This document shows positions 8,572-16,011 of a stretch of 64,000 nucleotides of DNA, one piece after another (the first letter of the stretch is position 1; every line of letters begins with the position of its first letter). Source of the DNA: an uncultured Oscillibacter sp. (GTDB taxonomy: Bacteria > Bacillota > Clostridia > Oscillospirales > Oscillospiraceae); NCBI GenBank assembly GCA_910583785.1, contig CAJTZK010000006.1, positions 1 through 64,000 on the forward strand. The letters are read 5' to 3'. A program made the translations under genes and the position numbers. Below the pieces are notes generated by a model that was not told the DNA's origin, did not search any database, and saw only the letters and a program-made list of their open reading frames with translations.

Positions 8572-9210
8572 TTGGGCGAGTTCTTTAATCCTGAAAAGGG
8601 CATCTGGGCCTGGCTGGGCACGCTGGTGGATATCTGCGGGCTGTCCATCCTATGGACCTTCCTCTGCCTTCCGGTGGCCACCATCGGTCCGGCCACGGCG
8701 GCGCTGTACTATACGGTGGTAAAGTGCGTCCGGGGACGGGAGAGCGGGGCCTTTGGGTACTATCTCCGCTCCTTCCGGCAGAACTTTAAAGTGGGCCTGC
8801 TGGCGGGGCTCATCGTGGTTCCCCTGGCCCTGCTGCTGCTGGGAGGGCACTTCATTGTCCGCTGGTACGGGACCCGCCTGGGAGGCGGGGCCTATCTTCT
8901 CTACGTGGCCTATTACTTCGCGCTGGTCCTCCCGGCGGGGGTGCTGTGCTGGCTGTTTCCCCTCCTGGGGCGGTTCCACTACGGCGTGGGCGGGCTGTTC
9001 CGCATGGCCCTCCAGCTTACCGCCGCCCACCTGCCCAGCACCGTTGTGGTGGTGCTGCTGACGGCGCAGGCTGCCGTTTTCTGCATCGAGGAATGGTGGC
9101 CCGTGGTGTTCATGCCCGTCCTGACCGTGCTGCTGGCTTCCCTGTTTTTCGAGAGGATTTTCCAGCTGCACTCCCCTGGGCCGGAGGAACCGGAACACCC
9201 AGAGGCATAG
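8572..9210 (+). CDS. YesL-like DUF624 membrane protein
   Basis: About 212 residues with 4-5 hydrophobic segments, matching the DUF624/YesL family: 'GEFFNPEKGIWAWLGTLVDICGLSILWTF' has the typical N-terminal FFN...DL...LW order, and 'LPVATIGPATAALYYTVVK' is the family signature. The start is taken as the TTG at 8572, 7 bases after GGAG, because family members begin directly before the FFN motif; a GTG at 8551 overlapping the RpiR stop is an alternative. YesL genes accompany ABC sugar transporters and glycan loci, but their biochemical role is unknown. A bidirectional terminator follows. Confidence 0.82.
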   Translation: MGEFFNPEKGIWAWLGTLVDICGLSILWTFLCLPVATIGPATAALYYTVVKCVRGRESGAFGYYLRSFRQNFKVGLLAGLIVVPLALLLLGGHFIVRWYGTRLGGGAYLLYVAYYFALVLPAGVLCWLFPLLGRFHYGVGGLFRMALQLTAAHLPSTVVVVLLTAQAAVFCIEEWWPVVFMPVLTVLLASLFFERIFQLHSPGPEEPEHPEA

Positions 9211-9240
9211 CGCCTCCGGCGGAGGCCCCCGGACAACGAA

Positions 9241-9277
9241 AAAACCGCCCGGCATGCCAAGCATGCCGGGTGGTTTT
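9241..9277. terminator. Bidirectional terminator between YesL-like gene and alcohol dehydrogenase gene
   Basis: AAAACCGCCCGGCATGC, loop CAA, GCATGCCGGGTGGTTTT. Near-perfect 17-base arms flanked by A and T runs, serving the converging genes on both sides. Confidence 0.85.
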
Positions 9278-9295
9278 CCTTCTCAGGGGAACCTT

Positions 9296-10483
9296 TTAGA
9301 AGCACTTGCGGTAAATAGCCTCCTCGGCCTCCAGGTCGAAGGGGTAGTAAGCGTTGGTCATGAGGCGCTGCTGGTTGGCCTCCACGCTCTGGGGGAACTT
9401 CTTGAAGTCCTCCTCCGTGAAGCCGCAGTCCCGCAGGGGGCGCAGGGGCAGGATGCGCTGGAGCAGGGCGTTCATTTCGGGGATGGCGTTCCTGGCCTCA
9501 CAGCCCAGAATCCGGGCCACCAGCTCCTTGAAGCGCATGATCTCGCCGTCGGGGTTCTTCTCGTCATAGTAGTCCATGATGGCGCCGAAGAGCATATAGT
9601 TGCTCTCGCCGTGGGCCACGTGGTAGGTGCCGCCCAGGGGGAAGCTCATGCCGTGGACAGGGCCGCAGCCCGCCTTCAAGAAGGCGATGCCGGCATAGAA
9701 GCTGGCGGTGACGAACTCGTCCAGGTACTCGAACCGGGCGTCCTGGCCCTTCTCGTCGATGAGCTTGAAGCCCTTGAGGATCATGTCCATGGCCTTCTCG
9801 GAGAAGAGTTCGGAGGTCATGGTCTTGCGGTGGGGGCTCAGGAAGGACTCGGTGGCGTGGACCAGCGCGTCAATGGCGGAGCAGGCGAAGGGCTTGTAGG
9901 GCAGGGTCTTGATGAGGTCCGGAATCAGGCAGACCTTGTTGGGGATAATGTCGTCGGACACCAGACCCAGCTTGGTTTCGCCGCCGGTGAGCACGCCGTC
10001 TTTTTCGTCCTTCACAATCGCCACGGAGATGTTGGTGCACTCGGAGCCGGTGCCGCAGGTGGTGGGGATAGCGATGACGTCCTTTTCATGCTGGACGGGG
10101 AAGCGCTTGAAATACAGGTTGTGGACGCTGTCGGGGCGCTTGCAGCCCAGCAGCTTGCAAAGGTCCATGATGGCGCCGCCGCCCACGGCGATGACCCGGT
10201 CATAGCTCTCGTAGGGGATGGCGTCGTACATGGTCTGGATCATGGCCTCGGAGGGCTCGCCCGCGCCGAACTTCTCCTGGAACACGAACTGGCACTTGAG
10301 GTTCAGCTCCTTCATGAAGGGGGTGTAGATAAACTCGTTGGTCAGCACCACGTCCCGCTCGTTCAGCTTGAACTCCTCCGCCATGGCGGCGAAGGTGTCG
10401 AACTTGTACACGGTGGGGGCAAAGATGATTTCACGCTTGTCGGCCATCAGGGCGGCGGAAAATGCGTCCATTTTCTGAGCCAT
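9296..10483 (-). CDS. Iron-containing alcohol dehydrogenase, 4-hydroxybutyrate dehydrogenase subfamily
   Basis: A 395-residue type III (Fe) alcohol dehydrogenase. The Rossmann-like NAD site shows 'AVGGGAIMDLCKLLG'; 'PTTCGTGSECTNIS' follows; the metal ligands are recognisable in 'SAIDALVHATESF' (Asp, His) and 'GPVHGMSFPLGGTYHVAHGE' (two His). The pattern 'PTVYKFDTF...LTNEFIYTPF...VFQEKFGAGEPS' is closest, from memory, to clostridial 4-hydroxybutyrate dehydrogenase. The family reduces small aldehydes such as succinate semialdehyde, and some relatives reduce sulfoacetaldehyde. It is the last gene of the leftward transketolase cluster, so its likely job is to reduce an aldehyde released upstream. 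The exact substrate is not determined by sequence. Confidence 0.85.
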   Translation of the reverse strand: MAQKMDAFSAALMADKREIIFAPTVYKFDTFAAMAEEFKLNERDVVLTNEFIYTPFMKELNLKCQFVFQEKFGAGEPSEAMIQTMYDAIPYESYDRVIAVGGGAIMDLCKLLGCKRPDSVHNLYFKRFPVQHEKDVIAIPTTCGTGSECTNISVAIVKDEKDGVLTGGETKLGLVSDDIIPNKVCLIPDLIKTLPYKPFACSAIDALVHATESFLSPHRKTMTSELFSEKAMDMILKGFKLIDEKGQDARFEYLDEFVTASFYAGIAFLKAGCGPVHGMSFPLGGTYHVAHGESNYMLFGAIMDYYDEKNPDGEIMRFKELVARILGCEARNAIPEMNALLQRILPLRPLRDCGFTEEDFKKFPQSVEANQQRLMTNAYYPFDLEAEEAIYRKCF

Positions 10484-10528
10484 AATGAATCAGTCTCCTT
10501 TTAAATTTTTAGAACGGCATTTGCGGAG

Positions 10529-10700
10529 GACAGGCGGGCCAGGGGGCCCGCCCCTACAGGCTGCGTTGTACGATAGGCGTACCGTAGGGGCCGCCGCCCT
10601 GCGCCTGCCGTTAGCGGCTTTGCCGCTTACGGCGGCGGCGTACCCCTTGCGGGTGCTCGGCGGCCCGTCTTTCGATACCCGCCAATTTTGTAGGGTTGCC
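10529..10700. repeat. GC-rich intergenic repeat with nested hairpins
   Basis: Between the dehydrogenase and transketolase genes lies a 170-base block with GGGCCAGGGGGCCC, GGGCCCGCCCCTAC, GTAGGGGCCGCC and the long stem GCCGTTAGCGGC/GCCGCTTACGGC. GGGCCCGCCCCTAC-type words reappear inverted near 30,993-31,080. It looks like a dispersed, palindromic intergenic element of the kind scattered through high-GC Clostridia. No coding frame is convincing. It interrupts the leftward operon and could process or attenuate the mRNA. Confidence 0.5.
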
Positions 10701-10705
10701 TAAAA

Positions 10706-11677
10706 TTACTTCCGGGCAATCGCCTTTTTCACGGCCTCGACGATGTTGGCCGCGCGGAGGCCGTAGGTGTCCATCAGGAAATCCTGGGGGCCCACCTGGC
10801 CGAACTCGTCCTGCACACCCACGAACTCCTGCACCGTGGGGCAGTTCTTTGCCAGGCAGTTGGCCACGACGGAGCCCAGGCCGCAGCAGGTGTTGTGGTT
10901 CTCGGCGGTGACAATGGCCCCGGTCTCCTTGGCGGCCTTGATGACCAGCTCCTCGTCCAGGGGCTTCCAGGTGAACATATCGATCACCCGGACGCTGATT
11001 CCCTCGGCCTGGAGGGCCTCGTAGGCCTTCAGGCTCTCGTCCACCATGATGCCGGAGGTGATGATTGCCGCTTTATCGTCCGCGCTCTCGTGGAGCACCA
11101 CGCCCTTGCCGATCTCAAATTCGCTGCCCTCATCATAGACCCGGATCACGTCCTTGCGGACGAAGCGGGTGAAGCTCACGCCCTCCACGTTCACCAATCC
11201 CTTGGTGACGCTGGCCAGCTGGTCATAGTCGGCGGGGTCGATCACCGTGGCGGTGGGGATGGACAGGTACATGGCGGCGTCCTCAAGAGGCATGTGGGTG
11301 CCGCCGTTGAAGGCGGCGGTGACGCCCGCATCGGAGCCCAGCACCCGGACGCTCAGGCCGGCGTAGGCCGCGCTCATGTAGATCTGGTCATAGCACCGGC
11401 GGCTGGAGAAGGTGCCGAAGGAGTGGAAGAAAACCTTCTTCCCCGTGGCGGCCAGGCCCGCGGAAATGCCCGCGGCGTTGCCCTCGGCGATGCCCGCCTC
11501 AAAGGCCCGGTCAGGATAGTTCTTGGCCAGCTGTTTCGTATTGATGCAGCCCATCAGGTCGCAGTCTACATACACGATGCTCTTGTCCTCGGCCATCAGC
11601 TCATTCAGGGTCAGAGCCAGGCCGTCCCGGCAGGCACGGGAGTCCTTTTCATGTTTGCCAATCAGTTTCACATTCAT
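10706..11677 (-). CDS. Transketolase C-terminal subunit (Pyr domain plus C-terminal domain)
   Basis: About 323 residues: the pyrimidine-binding domain and C-terminal domain of transketolase/DXS-type enzymes, encoded apart from the TPP pyrophosphate domain. Seen: 'EAGIAEGNAAGISAGLAATG', where the glutamate activates the TPP aminopyrimidine ring, 'HSFGTFSSRRCYDQI', and a C-terminal domain with 'VRVIDMFTWKPLDEE' and 'TAENHNTCCGLGSVV'. The start is the ATG nine bases after AGGAGG; a GTG directly against the Shine-Dalgarno is too close. It forms one enzyme with the next gene, 15 bases away. Split transketolases move two-carbon units between ketose and aldose phosphates; in a dedicated catabolic locus they can also act on unusual sugars, such as 6-deoxy-6-sulfofructose. 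Confidence 0.88.
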   Translation of the reverse strand: MNVKLIGKHEKDSRACRDGLALTLNELMAEDKSIVYVDCDLMGCINTKQLAKNYPDRAFEAGIAEGNAAGISAGLAATGKKVFFHSFGTFSSRRCYDQIYMSAAYAGLSVRVLGSDAGVTAAFNGGTHMPLEDAAMYLSIPTATVIDPADYDQLASVTKGLVNVEGVSFTRFVRKDVIRVYDEGSEFEIGKGVVLHESADDKAAIITSGIMVDESLKAYEALQAEGISVRVIDMFTWKPLDEELVIKAAKETGAIVTAENHNTCCGLGSVVANCLAKNCPTVQEFVGVQDEFGQVGPQDFLMDTYGLRAANIVEAVKKAIARK

Positions 11678-11692
11678 TTCTCTCACCCTCCT

Positions 11693-12526
11693 TTAAGCGT
11701 TCTTCGCGGCTTCCAGCTCTTTTTCGGAAGCGGCAATGGCCTCCAGCCACTGCTCCTCCTTGGGCTGGGAGGAGTGGTCGTGCTTGGGCTCCGCAAACGT
11801 CGCGCCCTTGCCCTTGCTGGTGCTCAGCACAATGCAGGAGGGCACGCCCTTGGTTTCCTTGGCTTTCTGGATGGCCTCGTAGATGGCCGCCACGTCGTGT
11901 CCGTCAATGACCTGGGTGTGCAGGCCGAAGCCCTCCACCTTTTTCGCGATGTCCCCATGGGCCAGGATGCCGTCCGTGGGGCCGTCCAGCTGGTAGCCGT
12001 TGTTGTCGATGAAGTAGATGATGTTGTCCAGCTTGTGGGCATAGGCAAAATGGAAGCCCTCCCAGACCTGGCCCTCGTCCGCCTCGCCGTCGCCGATGAC
12101 GCAGAAGACCGTGCTGTCCCGTCCGTCGATCTTATTGCCCAGGGCCGCGCCGGTGGCGGTGGAGACGCCCTGGCCCAGGGAGCCGGTGGTGAGGTCCACG
12201 CCGGGGGTGAGCTTGCGGTCCGTGTGGCTGGGGAACTTCGTCCCAGGCTGGTTCAGGGTGTACGCCTCCTCCATGGGATAGAAGCCCATCAGGCCGAAGG
12301 TGGCGTAGGCCACAGGTCCCGCGTGGCCCTTCGACAGCACCAGCCAGTCCCGGTCCTCCCAGCGGGGATTCTTCGGGTCGTACTTCATAACCTCCCCGTA
12401 TAAAACCGCCATCAGGTCCGCCAGGTCCATGGACCCGCCCACGTGGCCGAACCCGCGGCTGTGGATCACCTTCAGCGTCTCCAGCCGGATTTCAGCCGCC
12501 AGGACTTTTAGCTTTTTCTCATTCAT
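11693..12526 (-). CDS. Transketolase N-terminal subunit (TPP-binding domain)
   Basis: A 277-residue TPP-binding half of transketolase. It has 'HSRGFGHVGGSMDLADLMAVLY', 'LSKGHAGPVAYATF' (catalytic-site histidines), and the TPP/Mg2+ motif GDGEADEGQVWEGFHFA followed 20-odd residues later by the DNN of 'IDNNGYQLDG'. The ATG follows AAAGGAAG. A sigma-A-like promoter with two TTGCGTGCA motifs lies 95-145 bases upstream, so the transketolase pair has its own control even though it sits downstream of the mutase-like gene. Partner: the C-terminal subunit encoded immediately downstream. Confidence 0.9.
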   Translation of the reverse strand: MNEKKLKVLAAEIRLETLKVIHSRGFGHVGGSMDLADLMAVLYGEVMKYDPKNPRWEDRDWLVLSKGHAGPVAYATFGLMGFYPMEEAYTLNQPGTKFPSHTDRKLTPGVDLTTGSLGQGVSTATGAALGNKIDGRDSTVFCVIGDGEADEGQVWEGFHFAYAHKLDNIIYFIDNNGYQLDGPTDGILAHGDIAKKVEGFGLHTQVIDGHDVAAIYEAIQKAKETKGVPSCIVLSTSKGKGATFAEPKHDHSSQPKEEQWLEAIAASEKELEAAKNA

Positions 12527-12620
12527 GGGGTTCGCTTCCTTTCCTGTTTGTTGTAGTCATGCTGTGGAGCTAATCCTCGTGGGATATTTTACTCCACCCG
12601 CGCCGTTCCCGTCAATGACA

Positions 12621-12672
12621 ATTATATTTTTAACAAACTTTTTGCGTGCAGTTTTCTCCATTTTGCGTGCAA
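12621..12672 (-). promoter_or_regulatory. Transketolase promoter with tandem TTGCGTGCA motifs
   Basis: Leftward -10 TATAAT (12626-12621); an 18-base spacer places a weak -35 over TGCACG, inside the nearer motif. TTGCGTGCAG (12642-12651) and TTGCGTGCAA (12663-12672) are exactly 21 bases apart, two helical turns, so proteins bound there would face the same side. The remainder of the 12527-12726 gap shows no gene. Confidence 0.62.
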
Positions 12673-12726
12673 TTTCATAATTCTGGAAGGCCGGGCGCAT
12701 CCGTCCCGGCCTTCCCGCGAAAGCGC

Positions 12727-14295
12727 TTATTCGTACTGGGTCCCGGAGCCCTCTACCATGGCGTCGTAGGCCCGTTTTACCTTGTCGTAATTTTTGTCCC
12801 GGTCCAGGACCACGCCCCGGCCCACGCCGTCCACGATACGGCCCACGCCGATGGCCTCCAGCTTCTCGTCCGTCTCCGCCAGCAGGGCGGGAGCGGAGCC
12901 GGGCTCAGTGGAGCGGCCGTCGAAGATGATGTGGAGATACACCCGGTCCAGCCCGTTGTCCCGGGCCATCTCGCAGATGTTCAGGGGATAGTCAATACAG
13001 CCGTGGGAGGACTTGTAGGTCAGGTAGGCCAGCAGGTGCAGGGAAGTGCCGTTTTTCTTGGCATGCTCAATGGCCTGGAGGAAAATGGGATTCTGCTTGA
13101 AGCTGCCGTCCTTCACGGCGGCGTCCAGCCGGACGTCGTCCTGCATCACGCAGCGGCCCGCGCCCAGGTTGGAGTGGCCCGCCTCGGAGTTGCCAGCCTT
13201 GCCCGCGCCCAGGCCCACGAACTCGCCGGAGGCGTGGAGCTTGGACCAGGACTGGCCTGCCAGCAGGGAATCCCAGTAGGGAGTGTCCGCCAGGTGGATG
13301 GCGTCGCCGTCGTCTCCGGTGCCCAGGCCCCAGCCGTCGCAGATGATGAGGAGCATCTTCCGGCCCTGGCCCCAGGCCTTGCCCTCGCAGAGGGACTTGC
13401 CGTCCATCTCCGCGGGCTGGGGGATGCCCAGGACGTCCAGCACCGTGGGGGACACGTCGCCCAGGGAGCCGTCCCGCAGGGCGATAGGGCTCTTGTCGGC
13501 GGGGTCGATCATGATGAAAGGCACTAGGTTGGTGGTATGGGCCCCGTCGGGCTTCCCGGCGGCGGTGTAGAGCTTTTCGATGTTTCCGTGGTCCGCCGTG
13601 ATGGCCACCACGTAGCCCTTGCCCAGGGCGTCATTGACCACTTTGTCCAGGTACTGGCTCACATAGCCGCAGGCCTTGATTTTCGCCTCGGTGTTCTGGG
13701 TGTGCCCAATAACGTCTCCGTTGGCGAAGTTGGTCACCACGAAGTCGTATTTGCCCAGGGCATCCATGACGGTGTCCGCCACCTTGGGCAGGGACAGCTC
13801 CGGCTGCTGGTCGAAGTCGATGCCCTTGGGAGAGGGGATGCACACATCGTCCTCCCCGGGGAAGGGGTTGTTTTCGCCGCCGTTGAAGAAGAAGGTCACG
13901 TGGGCGAATTTCTCGCTCTCGGCGCAGTGGAACTGGGTCTTCCCGGCCTCGCTGAGAACCTGGGCCAGGGGCTTCACCACCTTGGCGGGGGCGAAGGCGA
14001 TGGGCAGGTCCTTGAACTTATCGTGGTACATGGTCATGATGACGAAGTCCAGATCCCGGAGCATCCGGCGGTCCACCTTGTCAAAATCGGGCTCGGTGAA
14101 CATCTCGGTAAGCTCGATCTCCCGCTCGCCCCGGCGGCAGCAGAAGATGGCCGCGTCGCCGTCGGAAATCTTGCCCACGGGCTTCCCGTCCTCCACCAGG
14201 ACCATGGGTTCCAGATGATAGTCGTCCTGGCCCAGCTCGTATGCCTTCTTGACGGCTTCCGCCAGCTGGGCGCCGCCGCGTTTCATGTCTGCCAT
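12727..14295 (-). CDS. Circularly permuted phosphoglycerate-mutase-like enzyme (iPGM/GpmI superfamily)
   Basis: A 522-residue protein that has all parts of cofactor-independent phosphoglycerate mutase but in swapped order. Residues 9-302 match the canonical C-terminal part ('AEAVKKAYELGQDD' through 'ADHGN', 'AHTTNLVPFI', 'PAEMDGKSL'). Residues 313-516 match the canonical N-terminal part ('MLLIICDGWGLGTGDDGDA', 'AGNSEAGHSNLGAGR', 'FDGRST', 'YDAMVEG'). The linker 'CEGKAWGQGR' joins the old C- and N-termini. Metal and catalytic residues are kept: D194, H198, H253 for one Mn site; D235, H236, D320, S370 for the other; also H431, R461, R493, R499, R55, R58 and K129. The canonical Asp after the DGR arginine is Ser462. 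The start is the ATG after GGAGGTTTTTTAT. Predicted to move phosphate on a small phosphoacid or sugar acid; 3-phosphoglycerate is only one possibility. Confidence 0.85.
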   Translation of the reverse strand: MADMKRGGAQLAEAVKKAYELGQDDYHLEPMVLVEDGKPVGKISDGDAAIFCCRRGEREIELTEMFTEPDFDKVDRRMLRDLDFVIMTMYHDKFKDLPIAFAPAKVVKPLAQVLSEAGKTQFHCAESEKFAHVTFFFNGGENNPFPGEDDVCIPSPKGIDFDQQPELSLPKVADTVMDALGKYDFVVTNFANGDVIGHTQNTEAKIKACGYVSQYLDKVVNDALGKGYVVAITADHGNIEKLYTAAGKPDGAHTTNLVPFIMIDPADKSPIALRDGSLGDVSPTVLDVLGIPQPAEMDGKSLCEGKAWGQGRKMLLIICDGWGLGTGDDGDAIHLADTPYWDSLLAGQSWSKLHASGEFVGLGAGKAGNSEAGHSNLGAGRCVMQDDVRLDAAVKDGSFKQNPIFLQAIEHAKKNGTSLHLLAYLTYKSSHGCIDYPLNICEMARDNGLDRVYLHIIFDGRSTEPGSAPALLAETDEKLEAIGVGRIVDGVGRGVVLDRDKNYDKVKRAYDAMVEGSGTQYE

Positions 14296-14323
14296 ATAAA
14301 AAACCTCCAAAAAATCTATGAAA

Positions 14324-15100
14324 TTATTGTCCGTCGCTGGGGGCCGTCAGCCTGTCAACGGCCACCCTGCCCCGCTCCGGGAAGATGTCCAGCAGCTGGG
14401 GGAAGGTGTAAATCTTGGCATCGGGCATGTTCTCCTCCGTCAGCTTCAGGGCCTTGCCCTTGTCATACTGCACCGCCACGGTCATGCCGAAGTCCACGGC
14501 CTTGGCTCCCACGATGTCCCGGTTCAGGTTGTCGCCCACGTAGCAGCAGTTCTCCGGCTGGGCGCCTGCCTCTTCTATCGCGTAATAGTAGATGGCGGGG
14601 CCGGGCTTGCGGATATAGGTGATGGAGGACTGCTGGACAGTCTTGAAATAGGGCCGGAGGCCGTCGGCGTCCAGCCACTCGTCCACCTCCCGCTTGCCAA
14701 CCAAATCACTGATGATGCCCATGGTGTAGCCCCGGGCGCAGAGCTCCTTGACGGTGTCCGCGCCGCCCTCCACCACCGTGCGGCGGCCCTTGGTCTGGCG
14801 GTACTGGTAGGTCAGCTCGGCGGCGTTCTTCAAAATGCGCTCCCGGTCCATGTCATAGGCCAGCCACCGGGTCCAAAGGACCTCCTCCGGGGCCTCGCAC
14901 ATGAATTTCAGGGCCCAGTCCCGGTACTTGTCGTACCGCTTGTCGATCACGTCGCTGAACCACTGGTTGGGGTTGTCGGTTTCCACGCCGCAGAGCTCCG
15001 CGATCTTGGCCCGGGCGGCGGAGAGATAGGCGGGGTCCTCGTCGATGACCCGGAAGGTGCCCCCCAGGTCCAGGAAGATGTAACGGATATCGGTGTTCAT
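14324..15100 (-). CDS. HAD-superfamily phosphatase-like protein, copy 1 of 3
   Basis: A 258-residue HAD protein. Motif I is FLDLGGTF: the nucleophile Asp is present but the usual second Asp (general acid/base) is Gly. Motif II is 'GIISDLV', motif III the Lys in 'IRKPGPAIY', motif IV 'YVGDNLNRDIVGAK'. A helical cap lies between residues 25 and 100. It shares long blocks with the next two genes (RY..YR.WAL, TKGRR, ELCARGYT, RKP), showing a tandem triplication. Without the second Asp, turnover may be slow or the protein may bind or transfer phosphate rather than hydrolyse it. It lies 28 bases before the permuted mutase gene, in the LacI-controlled leftward operon. Confidence 0.85.
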   Translation of the reverse strand: MNTDIRYIFLDLGGTFRVIDEDPAYLSAARAKIAELCGVETDNPNQWFSDVIDKRYDKYRDWALKFMCEAPEEVLWTRWLAYDMDRERILKNAAELTYQYRQTKGRRTVVEGGADTVKELCARGYTMGIISDLVGKREVDEWLDADGLRPYFKTVQQSSITYIRKPGPAIYYYAIEEAGAQPENCCYVGDNLNRDIVGAKAVDFGMTVAVQYDKGKALKLTEENMPDAKIYTFPQLLDIFPERGRVAVDRLTAPSDGQ

Positions 15101-15199
15101 TCCTGATCGGCCTCCTTGCGTAATTTATCTGTAAATTGGGGCCCCGCGGGACCCAGGCGGAGCGGTCTCCGCGGGGAGGGGAAGAAGCGGCGGAACGGC

Positions 15200-15228
15200 G
15201 TGAAGCCTGCCCAAAGGGCGGGCTTCAC
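15200..15228. repeat. Hairpin between HAD copies 2 and 1
   Basis: GTGAAGCCTGCCC, loop AAA, GGGCGGGCTTCAC; one mismatched pair. No T-run follows on the minus strand, so it may be an mRNA processing or stability element inside the operon rather than a terminator. It occupies part of the 138-base gap 15101-15238. Confidence 0.5.
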
Positions 15229-15238
15229 TCGTGTGCCG

Positions 15239-15982
15239 TCAGTTCTCCTGAAGGGATGGGAGCAGATTCAGAATCTCCCGGAAATCCTCAATCACCGCGT
15301 CAGGGCGGTTCTCCTCGGTGTATTCCACCGGGTGTTTCTTCTCCGGGGAGGAGAAGATGATGTTGCAGCCCACACCGGCCTTTTTCGCGCCGGGGATATC
15401 CCGCTTGATGTTGTCCGCCACGGACACGCACTCCTCCAGCTCCACGCCCATCTCCTTGGCTGCCAGCTGGTAAATTTCGAAGCAGGGCTTCCGCATTCCG
15501 CAGACGGAAGAGAGGACGACGCTGTCGAAATACTGGTCCAGGCCATCCTCCTCCAGCCAGTCGGGAACCTCGTTCTCCCCGATGAGGTTGGAGATGATGC
15601 CCAGCTTATAGCCCCGCTCGTGAAGGCCCTTGATGACCTCCACGCCGCCGTCCACCACGATCCGGCGGCCCTTGCACTGGCGGTACTGGAAGCTCAGCTC
15701 GTGGCAGACCTGCTTGATCCGGGCCTGGTCATAGTCCGGCAGCAGCCACTTGCACCACAGCTCCTCGTCCCCGGACTCCTTGTTCTCCGCCAGGGCCCAC
15801 TTGCGGTAGGGCTCATAGCGTTCCTCGATCATCTGGTAGAACTCCTCGTAGGGCACGGGGGACCCGGCGATCTCCGCCATCTTCCGGCGGGCGTGCTTCA
15901 TCCAGGGCTCCTCCAGCAGGGCGATGCGCAGGGTGCCTCCCAGGTCGAAGAAGACGGCCTTATAGCGCTTTGTCGTATCCAT
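15239..15982 (-). CDS. HAD-superfamily phosphatase-like protein, copy 2 of 3
   Basis: A 247-residue paralogue of its neighbours. Motif I is FFDLGGTLRI (second Asp replaced by Gly), motif II 'GIISNLI', motif III the Lys in 'MRKPCFEIYQ', and motif IV 'SVADNIKRDIPGAK', with Ala in place of the common Gly before DN. The blocks 'ERYEPYRKWAL', 'QYRQCKGRR' and 'GLHERGYKLGIIS' align with copy 1. The start is the ATG 9 bases after AGGAGG. Its cap and C-terminal tail differ enough from copies 1 and 3 to suggest separate substrates or a hetero-oligomer rather than recent redundancy. Confidence 0.85.
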   Translation of the reverse strand: MDTTKRYKAVFFDLGGTLRIALLEEPWMKHARRKMAEIAGSPVPYEEFYQMIEERYEPYRKWALAENKESGDEELWCKWLLPDYDQARIKQVCHELSFQYRQCKGRRIVVDGGVEVIKGLHERGYKLGIISNLIGENEVPDWLEEDGLDQYFDSVVLSSVCGMRKPCFEIYQLAAKEMGVELEECVSVADNIKRDIPGAKKAGVGCNIIFSSPEKKHPVEYTEENRPDAVIEDFREILNLLPSLQEN

Positions 15983-16011
15983 GGCGTGTTCCCTCCTTAG
16001 TTGGATTGGAT

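Noticed and set aside
10529..10700. CRISPR array or tRNA cluster in the hairpin-rich gap
   Set aside because: There are no regularly spaced direct repeats and no cloverleaf or TTCGA-type T-loop; the hairpins fit a palindromic intergenic repeat. No CRISPR array or tRNA was seen anywhere in the window.
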